Part shown: piece by piece, positions 32,964 through 41,211 of the stretch
Numbering within the stretch: the stretch's first letter is position 1
Layout: every line of letters begins with the position of its first letter
Assembly (NCBI RefSeq): GCF_004359985.1
Contig: NZ_SMRO01000001.1
Span: 620,001 to 684,000, forward strand
Direction of reading: 5' to 3'
Length of the DNA: 64,000 bases
Source: Paraburkholderia flava
Lineage (GTDB): Bacteria > Pseudomonadota > Gammaproteobacteria > Burkholderiales > Burkholderiaceae
Made by a program: the position numbers and the translations under genes
Notes under the pieces: generated by a model
What the model saw: the letters and a program-made list of their open reading frames with translations, nothing else
What the model was told of the DNA's origin: nothing
Database searches by the model: none

Positions 32964-34109
32964 TCAAACATTTCCCCCCACCGTCCTTAAACTCTTCCAC
33001 TGCCCCTGCTGCACCTGGAACAGCGTATAAGGCGGCTTGATCAGATCGCCATGCGGATCGAACTCGATCTTGCCCGTCACACCGGTGACCGTCACCTTCG
33101 GCAGCACAGCAACGATCTTCGCGCGATCGATCGAGTTCGCTTCGTGGATCGCCTTGATCATCGCGAGCGCGGCATCGTACGCAAAAGGCGCATACAGTTC
33201 GACGTCCTGGTTAAAGCGCGCTTTATAGCGCTTCGCGAACTCCACCGCCGACGGCAGCTTGTCGAGTGCCGGGCCCGGCTCCAGATCCTGGGTGCCCTCG
33301 CCCGAGCTACCCGCGATCTGCAGGAACGCATTGCTCTTCAACGCGCCCGCGCCGAACAGCATCGTCTGCATGCCGAGCGAACGCATCTGCTTGACGAGCA
33401 TCGCGCCCTGCTCGTCCAGGCCGCCGAAGAAAATCACGTCGACGTTCTTCTGCTTCAACGTGGTCAGGATCGCGCGAAAATCCACCGCCTTGTCGTTGGT
33501 GAACTCACGGTCCACGACGTTGCCGTTGGCCTCCTTCGCGCCCTTCGCAAACGCGTCCGCGAGCCCCTGGCCGAAGGCGGTGCGGTCGTCGATGATGCCG
33601 ATGCGCTTCGCCTTCAACTGCTGGACCGCGAAGCGCCCGGCGATCACGCCGCCGATGCCGTCGTTGCCCATCGTGCGGAACACGTTCGCAAAGCCCTGCT
33701 GCGTGAGCGCGGGATTGGTCGATCCCGGCGTGATCATCGCGACGTTCGCGTTGTGATAAACCGCCGACGCCGGAATGCTGCAGCCCGAGTTGTAATGGCC
33801 AATCACGCCGACCACACCATCATCCAGCAGCTTCTGCGCGACCTGGATCGCCACGCGCGGATCGGCCTGGTCGTCCTGCACGTCGAGCACGAACTTGACG
33901 GGCTTGCCGCCGATCGTCGGATTGCGCGCGTTTTCCTCGTCGATCGCGAGCTGCGCGCCGTATTCCAGATCCTTGCCGACGCGCGCCACTGGGCCGGTGA
34001 GCGGCCCAACGAAGCCGATCTTGACGATCTCGGGATCGGCGCCATACGACGGCACGTGCGCGCACAGGGCCGCGAGAGCCAGTGCGAAAACCAGGTTGCG
34101 GCGGTTCAT
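32964..34109 (-). CDS. Branched-chain amino-acid-type ABC substrate-binding protein (LivK/LivJ-like)
   Basis: 381 aa with a signal peptide (NLVFALALAALCAHVPSYGA). The mature protein shows the periplasmic-binding type 1 fold: VKIGFVGPLTGPVARVGKDLEYGAQLAIDEENA (beginning near residue 28, shown in part), GVIGHYNSGCSIPASAVYHNANV, KRIGIIDDRTAFGQGLADAFAKGAK and VDVIFFGGLDEQGAMLVKQM. No LivHMGF genes are adjacent. It lies 60 bp downstream of the D-amino-acid dehydrogenase gene on the same strand, so it may be co-transcribed as an orphan binding protein using a transporter encoded elsewhere. Confidence 0.9.
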   Translation of the reverse strand: MNRRNLVFALALAALCAHVPSYGADPEIVKIGFVGPLTGPVARVGKDLEYGAQLAIDEENARNPTIGGKPVKFVLDVQDDQADPRVAIQVAQKLLDDGVVGVIGHYNSGCSIPASAVYHNANVAMITPGSTNPALTQQGFANVFRTMGNDGIGGVIAGRFAVQQLKAKRIGIIDDRTAFGQGLADAFAKGAKEANGNVVDREFTNDKAVDFRAILTTLKQKNVDVIFFGGLDEQGAMLVKQMRSLGMQTMLFGAGALKSNAFLQIAGSSGEGTQDLEPGPALDKLPSAVEFAKRYKARFNQDVELYAPFAYDAALAMIKAIHEANSIDRAKIVAVLPKVTVTGVTGKIEFDPHGDLIKPPYTLFQVQQGQWKSLRTVGGNV

Positions 34110-34169
34110 GGTGTTTCCCCTATGAGCAGCTATTGCTGTGGTTGAATCTGTGGTTGAAAGCGGCTGTGG

Positions 34170-35402
34170 TTAAAAACGACGTGGACTGTATGGCGCAAGA
34201 TCCATCGGGCTCCCGCGGCCCGCCACCAGATCGGCGACGACGCTGCCGGTGACGCCACCCAGCGTCACGCCCAGATGCTGATGCCCGAATGCGTAGATGA
34301 CATTGGACGACGCGCGCGATGTACCGATCACCGGCAAGCCGTCGGGCAGGCTCGGCCGGAAACCCAGCCAGTCGCTGTCGGGTTGTGCGAGACCCGGCAG
34401 CGCCTTGCGCGCCGAAGTCGTCAGCAGGTTCAGCAGATCGGCGTTGCGAGCGGGGCCGTAGCCGCCCAGCTCGACCGTACCCGCCGCGCGGATGCCGCCG
34501 GTCATCGGCGTCATGTAGAAGCCGCGTTCGGCCCAGCCGCACGGTCGCGAGATCAGGTCGGACGTGCCGGGGAAGCGCACGTGATAGCCACGCTCGGTAT
34601 CGAGCGGCACCGCGTCGCCGCACTGGCGCGCGAACTGTTTCGATAGCGCGCCGGCGCAGACAATCGTGCGGGCCGCGTCGAATGTGCGGCCGGTGTGATC
34701 GACGAGTCGCACACCGTTTTGCGTCGGCTCGATGCGATCGATCGCGACGCGCTCGTGATACATGCCGCGACGCGTCATCGATGCATGCAGTGCCTGCAGA
34801 AACGCACGTGGATCGCTCAGAAACCAGCTGCCGGAAAACAGTGTCCCGTGCGCGAAAATCGGCGCGAGATTCGGTTCGAGTGACTGGATGCGCTCGCGAT
34901 CGAGCGTGTCGTACCGCACGCCGAGCGAGCGGCGCAGCGCAAGCGAAGGCTGTGCCGCTTCAAACGACGATTCATTCGAGTACAGGTACAGGCATTCGCG
35001 TTCGCGCACGAAGTCCGACAGCGCGTCCATCTCCAGCATCTCGCGGTAGCCTTCGAACGCGCGCGACAGCAGCGCCGCCAGCGAAGCGGCACTGTGCTCG
35101 TAGCGTCGCGGCGTCGCGCTCAACAGAAAGCGCACGAGCCATGGTGCGAGCGTCGGCAGATAACGCCAGCGGATGCGCAGCGGGCTGGTCGGCGAGAACA
35201 GGAAGCGCGGCAGATTGCGGAACACGTCCGGGTTGTTGACCGGAATGCACGCATAGTTCGCGAACGTGCCGGCGTTGCCGTACGACGCGCCCTCGCCCGG
35301 GCCCTGCGGGTCGAACACGGTGACGCTGTGTCCTTCGCGGAGTAGCCAGTGCGCGCAGGACAATCCGACAAACCCTGCACCGATGACAGCGACGTCGGCC
35401 AT
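34170..35402 (-). CDS. dadA: FAD-dependent D-amino-acid dehydrogenase (DadA-like)
   Basis: 410 aa. The FAD Rossmann motif is at the very N-terminus (VAVIGAGFVGLSCAHWLLREGHSVTVFD), followed by GASYGNAGTFANYACIPVNNP, the DadA/DAO signature. TIVCAGALSKQFARQCGDAVPLDTERGYH is the central substrate-domain block, and the C-terminal FAD segment is GFRPSLPDGLPVIG with YAFGHQHLGVTLGG. It oxidatively deaminates D-amino acids and passes electrons to the respiratory chain. Its ATG overlaps the permease stop (TAATG), so the permease and dehydrogenase are translationally coupled. An open frame runs much further upstream, but only through the permease gene in another frame. Confidence 0.9.
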   Translation of the reverse strand: MADVAVIGAGFVGLSCAHWLLREGHSVTVFDPQGPGEGASYGNAGTFANYACIPVNNPDVFRNLPRFLFSPTSPLRIRWRYLPTLAPWLVRFLLSATPRRYEHSAASLAALLSRAFEGYREMLEMDALSDFVRERECLYLYSNESSFEAAQPSLALRRSLGVRYDTLDRERIQSLEPNLAPIFAHGTLFSGSWFLSDPRAFLQALHASMTRRGMYHERVAIDRIEPTQNGVRLVDHTGRTFDAARTIVCAGALSKQFARQCGDAVPLDTERGYHVRFPGTSDLISRPCGWAERGFYMTPMTGGIRAAGTVELGGYGPARNADLLNLLTTSARKALPGLAQPDSDWLGFRPSLPDGLPVIGTSRASSNVIYAFGHQHLGVTLGGVTGSVVADLVAGRGSPMDLAPYSPRRF

Positions 35403-36847
35403 TATTTCTTCCAGTGCGTGGCGGGTTCGTCGAAGTGCCGGCGCATGTTCGTCGGCGTCTGCGACGGCTTCGCGGCACGCGCTCGCGAGTGCCGCGTCAA
35501 CAGGAACGCAAGCGACACCACCGCGACGCTGCCGAGACTCGCCAGCAGCTGGCTGGCGAGCGATCGATCGAAGCCCATCGCAATCAGCACGCCCGCGATC
35601 GCCGCGACCACGGCATACGAGAGCCACGGAAACAGCCACATTTTCAGCGTCAGACGCTGCGGCTCGCTTGCTTCCAGGCGACGGCGAATGACGATCTGCG
35701 ACACCGCGATCGACAGGTACACGAAGAGCATAATCGCGCCCGACGCATTCACGAGATAGAGAAACACACCCTGCGGCGACACGATCGCCGCGACGATCGC
35801 GACATAGCCGACCACGCTGCTGGCGAGCACCGCGAGACGCGGCACCAGGTTCGGCGACAGCGCGAGCAGCGCACGCGGTGCGTCGCCGCGTTCGGCGAGC
35901 CGGAACATGATCCGCGACGATACGTAGAGGCCCGAATTTAGCGCAGACAAAACAGCGACCAGCACGACTGCGTTCATCATGTCGGCGGCACCGGGGATGT
36001 GCATCGTCTCGAGTGCGGCGACGAACGGGGAGTAGCCGACCTTGATCTGCGCCCACGGCACGACGCACGCGATCACGAAAATCGAGCCGACGTAGAACGT
36101 GATCACGCGCAGGATCACCGAGCGCGTCATCGACGCGACGTTGCGGCCCGGGTCGTCGGATTCGGCCGCGGCGATGGTCGCGATCTCCGCGCCGCCCACC
36201 GCGAAAATCACCGTCGGCACACCGGCGAATATCGACATCGCACCGAACGGCAGGAAACCGCGATTGCCGGTCAGATGATCGACCGTCTGATGCCACGAGC
36301 TGAAGCCGAACAGATAGCTCACGCCGACCACAATGAACACGATGATCGCAGCGACCTTGATCGACGCGAACCAGTACTCGAATTCACCGTACGACTTCAC
36401 CGACAGCAGGTTCACAGCAGTCAGCACCGACAGCAGCACGAGGCCGATCACCCATACCGGTGCCGGAATCCAGCGCTGCAGAATGCCCGCGCCCGCCACC
36501 GCCTCCACCGCGACGACGATGACCCAGAAATACCAGTAGAGCCAGCCGTTCGTAAAACCGGCCCAGTTGCCGAGACCGATGCGCGTGAATTCGGTGAACG
36601 AGCCGACGCCCGGATTCGCGAGCGCCATCTCGCCGAGCATGCGCATCACGAACAGCACGACGATGCCGGCGAGCAGATAGCTCAGGCATGCGGCAGGTCC
36701 CATCGCGCTGATCGTCGCGCTGCTGCCGACGAAGAGCCCCGCGCCGATGATGCCGCCGAGCGAAATCATCGTCACGTGGCGCTTGCGCAGCGAGTGGCCG
36801 AGGTGGCGGGGAGCGGAATTTGAATCGATAGCAGACTGCGGATCCAT
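35402..36847 (-). CDS. Amino acid permease of the APC family (GabP/CycA-like)
   Basis: 481 aa with about 12 membrane segments. The first block, KRHVTMISLGGIIGAGLFVGSS, carries the consensus substrate-binding GxIGAGLF. Other blocks are GEMALANPGVGSFTEFTRIGLG, FAVGGAEIATIAAAESDDPGRN (about 205-226) and ALNSGLYVSSRIMFRLAERGDAPRALLALSP. The start at 36847 has GAGGAG 9 nt upstream; an ATG at 36856 is too close to that site. Together with the coupled DadA gene it probably imports a D-amino acid or related substrate. It is divergent from the MocR regulator, which likely controls it. Confidence 0.92.
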   Translation of the reverse strand: MDPQSAIDSNSAPRHLGHSLRKRHVTMISLGGIIGAGLFVGSSATISAMGPAACLSYLLAGIVVLFVMRMLGEMALANPGVGSFTEFTRIGLGNWAGFTNGWLYWYFWVIVVAVEAVAGAGILQRWIPAPVWVIGLVLLSVLTAVNLLSVKSYGEFEYWFASIKVAAIIVFIVVGVSYLFGFSSWHQTVDHLTGNRGFLPFGAMSIFAGVPTVIFAVGGAEIATIAAAESDDPGRNVASMTRSVILRVITFYVGSIFVIACVVPWAQIKVGYSPFVAALETMHIPGAADMMNAVVLVAVLSALNSGLYVSSRIMFRLAERGDAPRALLALSPNLVPRLAVLASSVVGYVAIVAAIVSPQGVFLYLVNASGAIMLFVYLSIAVSQIVIRRRLEASEPQRLTLKMWLFPWLSYAVVAAIAGVLIAMGFDRSLASQLLASLGSVAVVSLAFLLTRHSRARAAKPSQTPTNMRRHFDEPATHWKK

Positions 36848-36921
36848 CACGAGCATCTCCTCATGTACTACAGTGCGTGTTGCGTCGGCCAGGTCGCCGA
36901 ACAAAACCACCCAATCATGCT

Positions 36922-36963
36922 CACACAAAACTTTTTTGTTCGCAAATAGAATTGCTTTGTGTG
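36922..36963. promoter_or_regulatory. Inverted repeat CACACAAA/TTTGTGTG in the permease-MocR intergenic region
   Basis: Arms CACACAAA (36922-36929) and TTTGTGTG (36956-36963) are perfectly inverted, 75 bp upstream of the permease start. The motif is nearly the same as the second pair at 37101-37150, so the four half-sites are likely MocR-regulator binding sites controlling both divergent genes. Confidence 0.5.
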
Positions 36964-37100
36964 GAGATCGGTGATTTCCCTGAGATGCCTGACTGCTCAC
37001 GCCAAAGATCAGGCAGAATGCGCTGCACGGCCGTGGTATAAGGATTTTTCTACGGAGACGGTCGGATCGTGCCACTCCCATTCGCAACCGGTCGGCAGAG

Positions 37101-37150
37101 TTTTGTATGGAGTTATTACTTGCATGAAAATCGACGATAGTCATACAAAA
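37101..37150. promoter_or_regulatory. Inverted repeat TTTTGTATG/CATACAAAA around the MocR start codon
   Basis: Perfect 9-bp arms, TTTTGTATG (37101-37109) and CATACAAAA (37142-37150), flank the ATG at 37124. Binding of the regulator here would block its own transcription or translation. The half-sites differ by one base from those at 36922-36963. Confidence 0.5.
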
Positions 37151-38563
37151 GACAGCACCGACATCCAGACAAAAGTGCGGCAAGCCACCTATCTGGAGGT
37201 GTCGCGCAACCTGGAGGAGCAGGTGCGCAGCGGCCGCTATCCGCCGGGCAGTCGTCTGCCGCCGCAGCGCGATCTCGCGCTCGAGCTGGGCCTCAATGTG
37301 TCGACGGTGTCGAGGGCGTACAAGGAGTTGCAGGCAAGAGGATTGATCGTTGCCAGCAAGCGACGCGGCTCGATCGTCACGGGCGGCGCGATGCCGGCGG
37401 TGACGACGTCCGCGCAACGCGGCGCGGGCATCGTCGCGGGCTCGGCGGACGGCAACTCGAACGCGGTCATCGACCTGACCGTCAACCGTCCGGCAACGGG
37501 CGAATTCCTGAGTCAGCTCGCGCGGACGATGGCGGTCATTTCACGCGACCCGCGTTTCCCGGAGACCCAGGAATACCAGCCGCCGCAAGGGCCCGAATGG
37601 GCCCGCGCGGCAGGCGCGCAGTGGATCGCCACGCCGGACTTCACGCCGCAGCTCGACGACATCGTCGTGACGAGCGGCGCGCAACATGGGCTGTACGCGG
37701 TGTTGAGCAGCCTGATGGGACACGAAGGCGTGATTCTCTGCGACAAGCTCACGTACTACGGCCTCAAGGCGCTGGCGCCGGTGTTCCAGTTCGAATTGAT
37801 CGGGATTCCTAGCGATGACGACGGCCTGCTACCCGACGCGCTCGAAGATGCGTGCAAGCGGATGCGGGTCAAGGCGATTTTCACGGTGCCGAATCTGCAG
37901 AATCCGGGTGTCGTGACGATGAGCCTCGAGCGACGCATTGCGCTCGTCAATATTGCGCACCGCCATCATGTCGCGATCATCGAGGACGACGTGTATGGGC
38001 CGCTGCTTCGCAAACGCCTGCCGACGATTGCGAGTCTGTGTCCGGAGCTGACGTTCCACGTTGCGTCGACGTCGAAGATTCTTGCGCCTGGTCTGCGCAT
38101 CGGCTTTCTGCTCACGCCGCCGCATGGTGCCGCGCTCGCGGCGGAAGCAGTACGCACGACCGCGTGGATGCCCGCGCCGCTGTCGACGCTGATCACGACG
38201 CGCTGGATCGAAGACGGCACCGCGCAGACGATCCTCGACGCGCAGCGCGAAGAGCTGAAGGCGCGTCAGGAACTCGCGCGCGGGCTGCTGCCGAAGGAAC
38301 TGCTGAAGAGCGATCCGGCGTGCATGTTCGTCTGGTTGCGGGTGCCCGCGCCGTGGCGTTCCGACGACTTCGCCGCGAATGCGCTCGCGCGCGGCGTCAA
38401 TACGATGCCGGCGTCGGCGTTCGCAGTCGATCGTTCGACGATCGAGCATGGCGTGCGCGTGAACCTCGCGTGTGCGACGTCGCGTGAGGAGTTGTCGAGG
38501 GCGTTGCAGGTTTTGTCGCGGACGTTGAGGGATCGGCCGCGGGCGTTGTATGGGACGATTTAG
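37124..38563 (+). CDS. MocR-family (GntR HTH + aminotransferase domain) transcriptional regulator
   Basis: 479 aa. The N-terminal winged HTH is clear: LEEQVRSGRYPPGSRLPPQRDLALELGLNVSTVSRAYKELQARGLI (about 24-69, shown in part). It is followed by a linker and a fold-type I PLP domain with YTVP-like FTVPNLQNPG (about 252), IIEDDVYGPLLRK (about 284) and the PLP-lysine motif ASTSKILAPGLRIG (about 311-324). Such regulators sense amino acids or PLP derivatives. It is divergent from the permease-dadA-livK series; four similar half-sites in the intervening 276 bp support direct control. Confidence 0.93.
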   Translation: MKIDDSHTKDSTDIQTKVRQATYLEVSRNLEEQVRSGRYPPGSRLPPQRDLALELGLNVSTVSRAYKELQARGLIVASKRRGSIVTGGAMPAVTTSAQRGAGIVAGSADGNSNAVIDLTVNRPATGEFLSQLARTMAVISRDPRFPETQEYQPPQGPEWARAAGAQWIATPDFTPQLDDIVVTSGAQHGLYAVLSSLMGHEGVILCDKLTYYGLKALAPVFQFELIGIPSDDDGLLPDALEDACKRMRVKAIFTVPNLQNPGVVTMSLERRIALVNIAHRHHVAIIEDDVYGPLLRKRLPTIASLCPELTFHVASTSKILAPGLRIGFLLTPPHGAALAAEAVRTTAWMPAPLSTLITTRWIEDGTAQTILDAQREELKARQELARGLLPKELLKSDPACMFVWLRVPAPWRSDDFAANALARGVNTMPASAFAVDRSTIEHGVRVNLACATSREELSRALQVLSRTLRDRPRALYGTI

Positions 38564-38919
38564 GGGGGAGAAAGTGTCGTTGGCACGTCATGAACCTGAG
38601 CGCATCCTGCATGGACTCCGATATCGCTTATCCTCTTGGTAAGGGTTTAGGTGCCTAGCCGTGAACTGCCGGGCCGGAGCTTTCTCATATCGTGTCTCCG
38701 GTCATACCGAAGATCGGTTCTTTCTACATCCAAGCATCAGGCTTGCGGTCAGGAATTTGCCCGACAACCGCAGACTGACTTCATCAGACAAGCAACCCTC
38801 ATAGATCAAGGGCATGTTCGTGTTTTCGGGGATCTCGCCCACTGACATCAGTGAACCGAAGAGTTCGGTTCAGATATGTAAGTGTCGAGGCCACAATTAG
38901 TAACCTGTCGAGATAAAAA
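38564..38919. other. 356-bp intergenic left edge of the A/T-rich accessory patch
   Basis: No convincing gene, tRNA or attachment site is seen. Base composition falls from the G/C-rich MocR gene toward the A/T-rich gene at 38920, so the patch boundary lies about 38600-38850. The clear element is the palindrome at 38852-38872. A 64-codon open frame at 38651-38845 has no recognisable features and was not called. Confidence 0.4.
38852..38872. promoter_or_regulatory. 21-bp palindrome upstream of the DUF3883 gene
   Basis: TGAACCGAA (38852-38860) and TTCGGTTCA (38864-38872) form perfect 9-bp arms around GAG, ending 47 bp before the TTG start. This is a strong candidate operator for a dimeric regulator, or an RNA hairpin in the leader. 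Confidence 0.5.
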
Positions 38920-39912
38920 TTGAAAAAAATCCTGTGGGTGAAATTCGGGTGGTCTGAGTACTATCAGGGTGGTGTAGTCAACGGCAACTTCGCATGGCTA
39001 GTTGAGAACGGTGAGAAAAATGGTGGCCGCGGGCATGAAGCTTTCAACTTCATGCCCATGAATGGAATTTACCATTGTTATGTACCACCTCACGCTGGCA
39101 GATATGCACCAACAAGTGAAGAACCCACTGGCTGGACTGTAATCTGTCTTGCCAAGCATCCCAAGCACCCTGGTGTTCACATTGTTGGTTGGTATGAGAA
39201 CGCCACTCTGCATGGAGAATGGCTAGAACCCCCAGCCAACCTCGTGAAAAAACGTGGCGACACAGATCATTTCGCGTACGACTGGTCATACTGTATCACC
39301 AGCAAAACGGCCTATTTCGTACCACCTAAGTTCCGCAACGTACCTTTCTCGGATGATTCAGTTCGTCGAGCAAAATATATGTATCTCGTAGGTCCAGCGG
39401 TCAAAGTCGACGATACGAGACGTAGAGTTCTTGAGTTGCTTGAAGACCGCATTCGAACGCTACGTCCGTTCGCGATTGTCAATCCCAACGAAGAAGAGTT
39501 TGCCGATCCCGAACTTGACGCGGTCGACCCATTGAAAGGATTTGGTACCGCAGAACAACGAAAACGTGTCGAGCAGGCAGCAGAAAAAGCAGTCATCGCT
39601 CACTACGAGAGCAGAGGATTTGATTGCGAACGAGTCACACATCTTCCATGCGGATACGACTTCATCTTTTCAAACGGGCGGAAGACGTTGCACGTCGAAG
39701 TCAAAGGAACATCCGGCAACGTCCCACAATTTTTCTTGACCAGCAATGAGTATGCAAAGGGTCTGCAATCGGATCCGCATTGGCACTTAGCGATGGTCAC
39801 GTCGGCCCTGAACGAACCACACGTTGTAATCTACGATGCGGCAGAGCTTCAGAAAATTTTCGATCTCGATCCGTACGTATATGTCGGGAAATTCGTTCCG
39901 TCAGTGATCTGA
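38920..39912 (+). CDS. DUF3883-type protein with PD-(D/E)XK-like nuclease motif (defence-like)
   Basis: 330 aa from a TTG start with CGAGAT 5-6 nt upstream. Residues 1-120 form a compact domain (ILWVKFGWSEYYQGG, HCYVPPHAGRYAP, WTVICLAKHPKHPGVHIVGW) that could be a PUA/EVE-like recognition module; that is a guess. The C-terminal half is DUF3883-like: EKAVIAHYESRGFDCERVTH, GYDFIFSNGRKTLHVEVKGTSG (Asp, then Glu-x-Lys, a PD-(D/E)XK signature at about 247-262) and HWHLAMVTSALNEPHVVIYD. Codon use is A/T-richer than the neighbours, suggesting transfer. It is convergent with another PD-(D/E)XK-like gene. A role in restriction of foreign DNA is inferred, not shown. Confidence 0.7.
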   Translation: MKKILWVKFGWSEYYQGGVVNGNFAWLVENGEKNGGRGHEAFNFMPMNGIYHCYVPPHAGRYAPTSEEPTGWTVICLAKHPKHPGVHIVGWYENATLHGEWLEPPANLVKKRGDTDHFAYDWSYCITSKTAYFVPPKFRNVPFSDDSVRRAKYMYLVGPAVKVDDTRRRVLELLEDRIRTLRPFAIVNPNEEEFADPELDAVDPLKGFGTAEQRKRVEQAAEKAVIAHYESRGFDCERVTHLPCGYDFIFSNGRKTLHVEVKGTSGNVPQFFLTSNEYAKGLQSDPHWHLAMVTSALNEPHVVIYDAAELQKIFDLDPYVYVGKFVPSVI

Positions 39913-39954
39913 CTAAAGAAACCGACTCCGGATAACCGACAGTCGTTGCTCTCG

Positions 39955-39996
39955 CTTTCTCGACAGAACGTCTTAGTCTCCCTTCTGTCGAGAAAG
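39955..39996. terminator. Bidirectional hairpin between the two accessory genes
   Basis: Arms CTTTCTCGACAGAA (39955-39968) and TTCTGTCGAGAAAG (39983-39996) are a perfect 14-bp inverted repeat with a 14-nt loop. The structure includes the last codons and stop of the minus-strand gene (stop 39973-39975) and follows the plus-strand stop by 42 nt. It fits a shared terminator for convergent genes. Confidence 0.65.
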
Positions 39997-41211
39997 AGCA
40001 AAGCGAATACCGCTCGGTCCGGTCAGAGAAGCAGACGTTGGGTCGACTGTCTCTTCGTTCCAAGGTGATTGGACAGTATGCGTCCGCACTCGAATTGATG
40101 CGCCCTCAGAGTCCTGTGATCTGACGCGCACTCGTCGCTTTTCTCGTCGTCCCTTGGTTCGTTCGACGATAAGTTGATCGGCTTGGCTCCGGGCCCCACC
40201 TCTGTCCATATCGAGTACCTCGCGAGTAAAAGCAACCGTGTCAGACGGTACTTCTAGCGTCAAAGAAGTCAGCCGCTGGTATTCCACTTCGCTCTTATTA
40301 GATATTGGCTCGATCGGGTCTACTTCAATGGACCGATATTGAATATTGCGTAGCCACGCCTGGTCGAGTACCGAAAATCCAGCACGCGGCAATTCGTCGG
40401 CAATAATACTGGCGTCGGATTCCGAGTAGTCGGAGGGCTGTTTTCTTCCGTCAATGGCAGATGCTGTTTGCCACAGTCCTGCAGCCATCAGTTCTTTGGC
40501 GAAGGATATCCGATAGATAGCAGCCTCGATCACCTCCGGAGACAGATTTTCTAACTTTTGGATTCTAGAATCGACTTTAGGATCTATATACATTAGCAAG
40601 GCATCTTCTTTGCTCGCATGCTGAGGAATATAGATCCCGCCCACCATACTCGATGCGAATATCGTTCCGTTGGAAAAATTGTTCTTCTGGTCGATACCCG
40701 TCTCGAGGGCTGCGCTCAAATAGCTGGTCGAGGTTTGCGTACCTTTACACTCGAGCACATGCAATCGGCTGTTGGCATCGATACCGATGAAGTCCGGGCT
40801 TTTAGCCGGCCCTCGCTTACTCGGGTGCAATGATACGACTCCGACGAGGGAATCTAGCAGATAATTTGTATTCGCAAACGCTTGTATGCCATGTTGTTCG
40901 GCTAGATAGTGGCACACGAAGCCCATGCCAAAATCATCGGACATGACGGACATTTGGTGCGTATCAATCTCTGACCATACAGGTTTGAGACGCAAGCCGG
41001 AATAACGCTCCGAAATGGCACTGGCATACCTAAGCCATGCCCAGAAGGTAGAAAGATCGACTCCTGTGTACCTTGGGGGTGACGTCAATACCCCGATCCA
41101 AAGCAACGTCGTGAGGACATTACATTGCCATGTAGCGGTGTAGGGAAGGCTCGGCAGCAACCCAGCAGAGCCATGTTTATGACTTACTCGAATTTGAATT
41201 TTCTTTTGCAT
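39973..41211 (-). CDS. Uncharacterised protein with PD-(D/E)XK-like motif (defence-like)
   Basis: 412 aa. The family was not recognised. The central part has a clear restriction-type motif: PAKSPDFIGIDANSRLHVLECKGTQ (PD...ECK, about residues 130-154), a plausible active site of a PD-(D/E)XK nuclease. It is preceded by DDFGMGFVCHYLAEQHGI, a helix often found before that core. The C-terminus (about 325-412) is Arg/Ser-rich, RRVRVRSQDSEGASIRVRT, and possibly nucleic-acid binding. Start 41211 has GGTGGAG just upstream; an alternative start at 41244 adds 11 residues. A/T-rich codon use and convergence with the DUF3883 gene mark it as part of an acquired patch. Confidence 0.65.
   Translation of the reverse strand: MQKKIQIRVSHKHGSAGLLPSLPYTATWQCNVLTTLLWIGVLTSPPRYTGVDLSTFWAWLRYASAISERYSGLRLKPVWSEIDTHQMSVMSDDFGMGFVCHYLAEQHGIQAFANTNYLLDSLVGVVSLHPSKRGPAKSPDFIGIDANSRLHVLECKGTQTSTSYLSAALETGIDQKNNFSNGTIFASSMVGGIYIPQHASKEDALLMYIDPKVDSRIQKLENLSPEVIEAAIYRISFAKELMAAGLWQTASAIDGRKQPSDYSESDASIIADELPRAGFSVLDQAWLRNIQYRSIEVDPIEPISNKSEVEYQRLTSLTLEVPSDTVAFTREVLDMDRGGARSQADQLIVERTKGRREKRRVRVRSQDSEGASIRVRTHTVQSPWNEETVDPTSASLTGPSGIRFALSRQKGD

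Noticed and set aside
34170..36296. A 708-codon continuous frame reading through dadA and upstream
   Set aside because: Only the last 410 codons (from 35402) have dehydrogenase features. The upstream part is an out-of-frame reading of the amino-acid permease gene, which has better membrane-protein character in its own frame.
38651..38845. A 64-codon plus-strand ORF before the accessory genes
   Set aside because: No ribosome site or protein-like composition, and it ends before the palindrome; probably chance.
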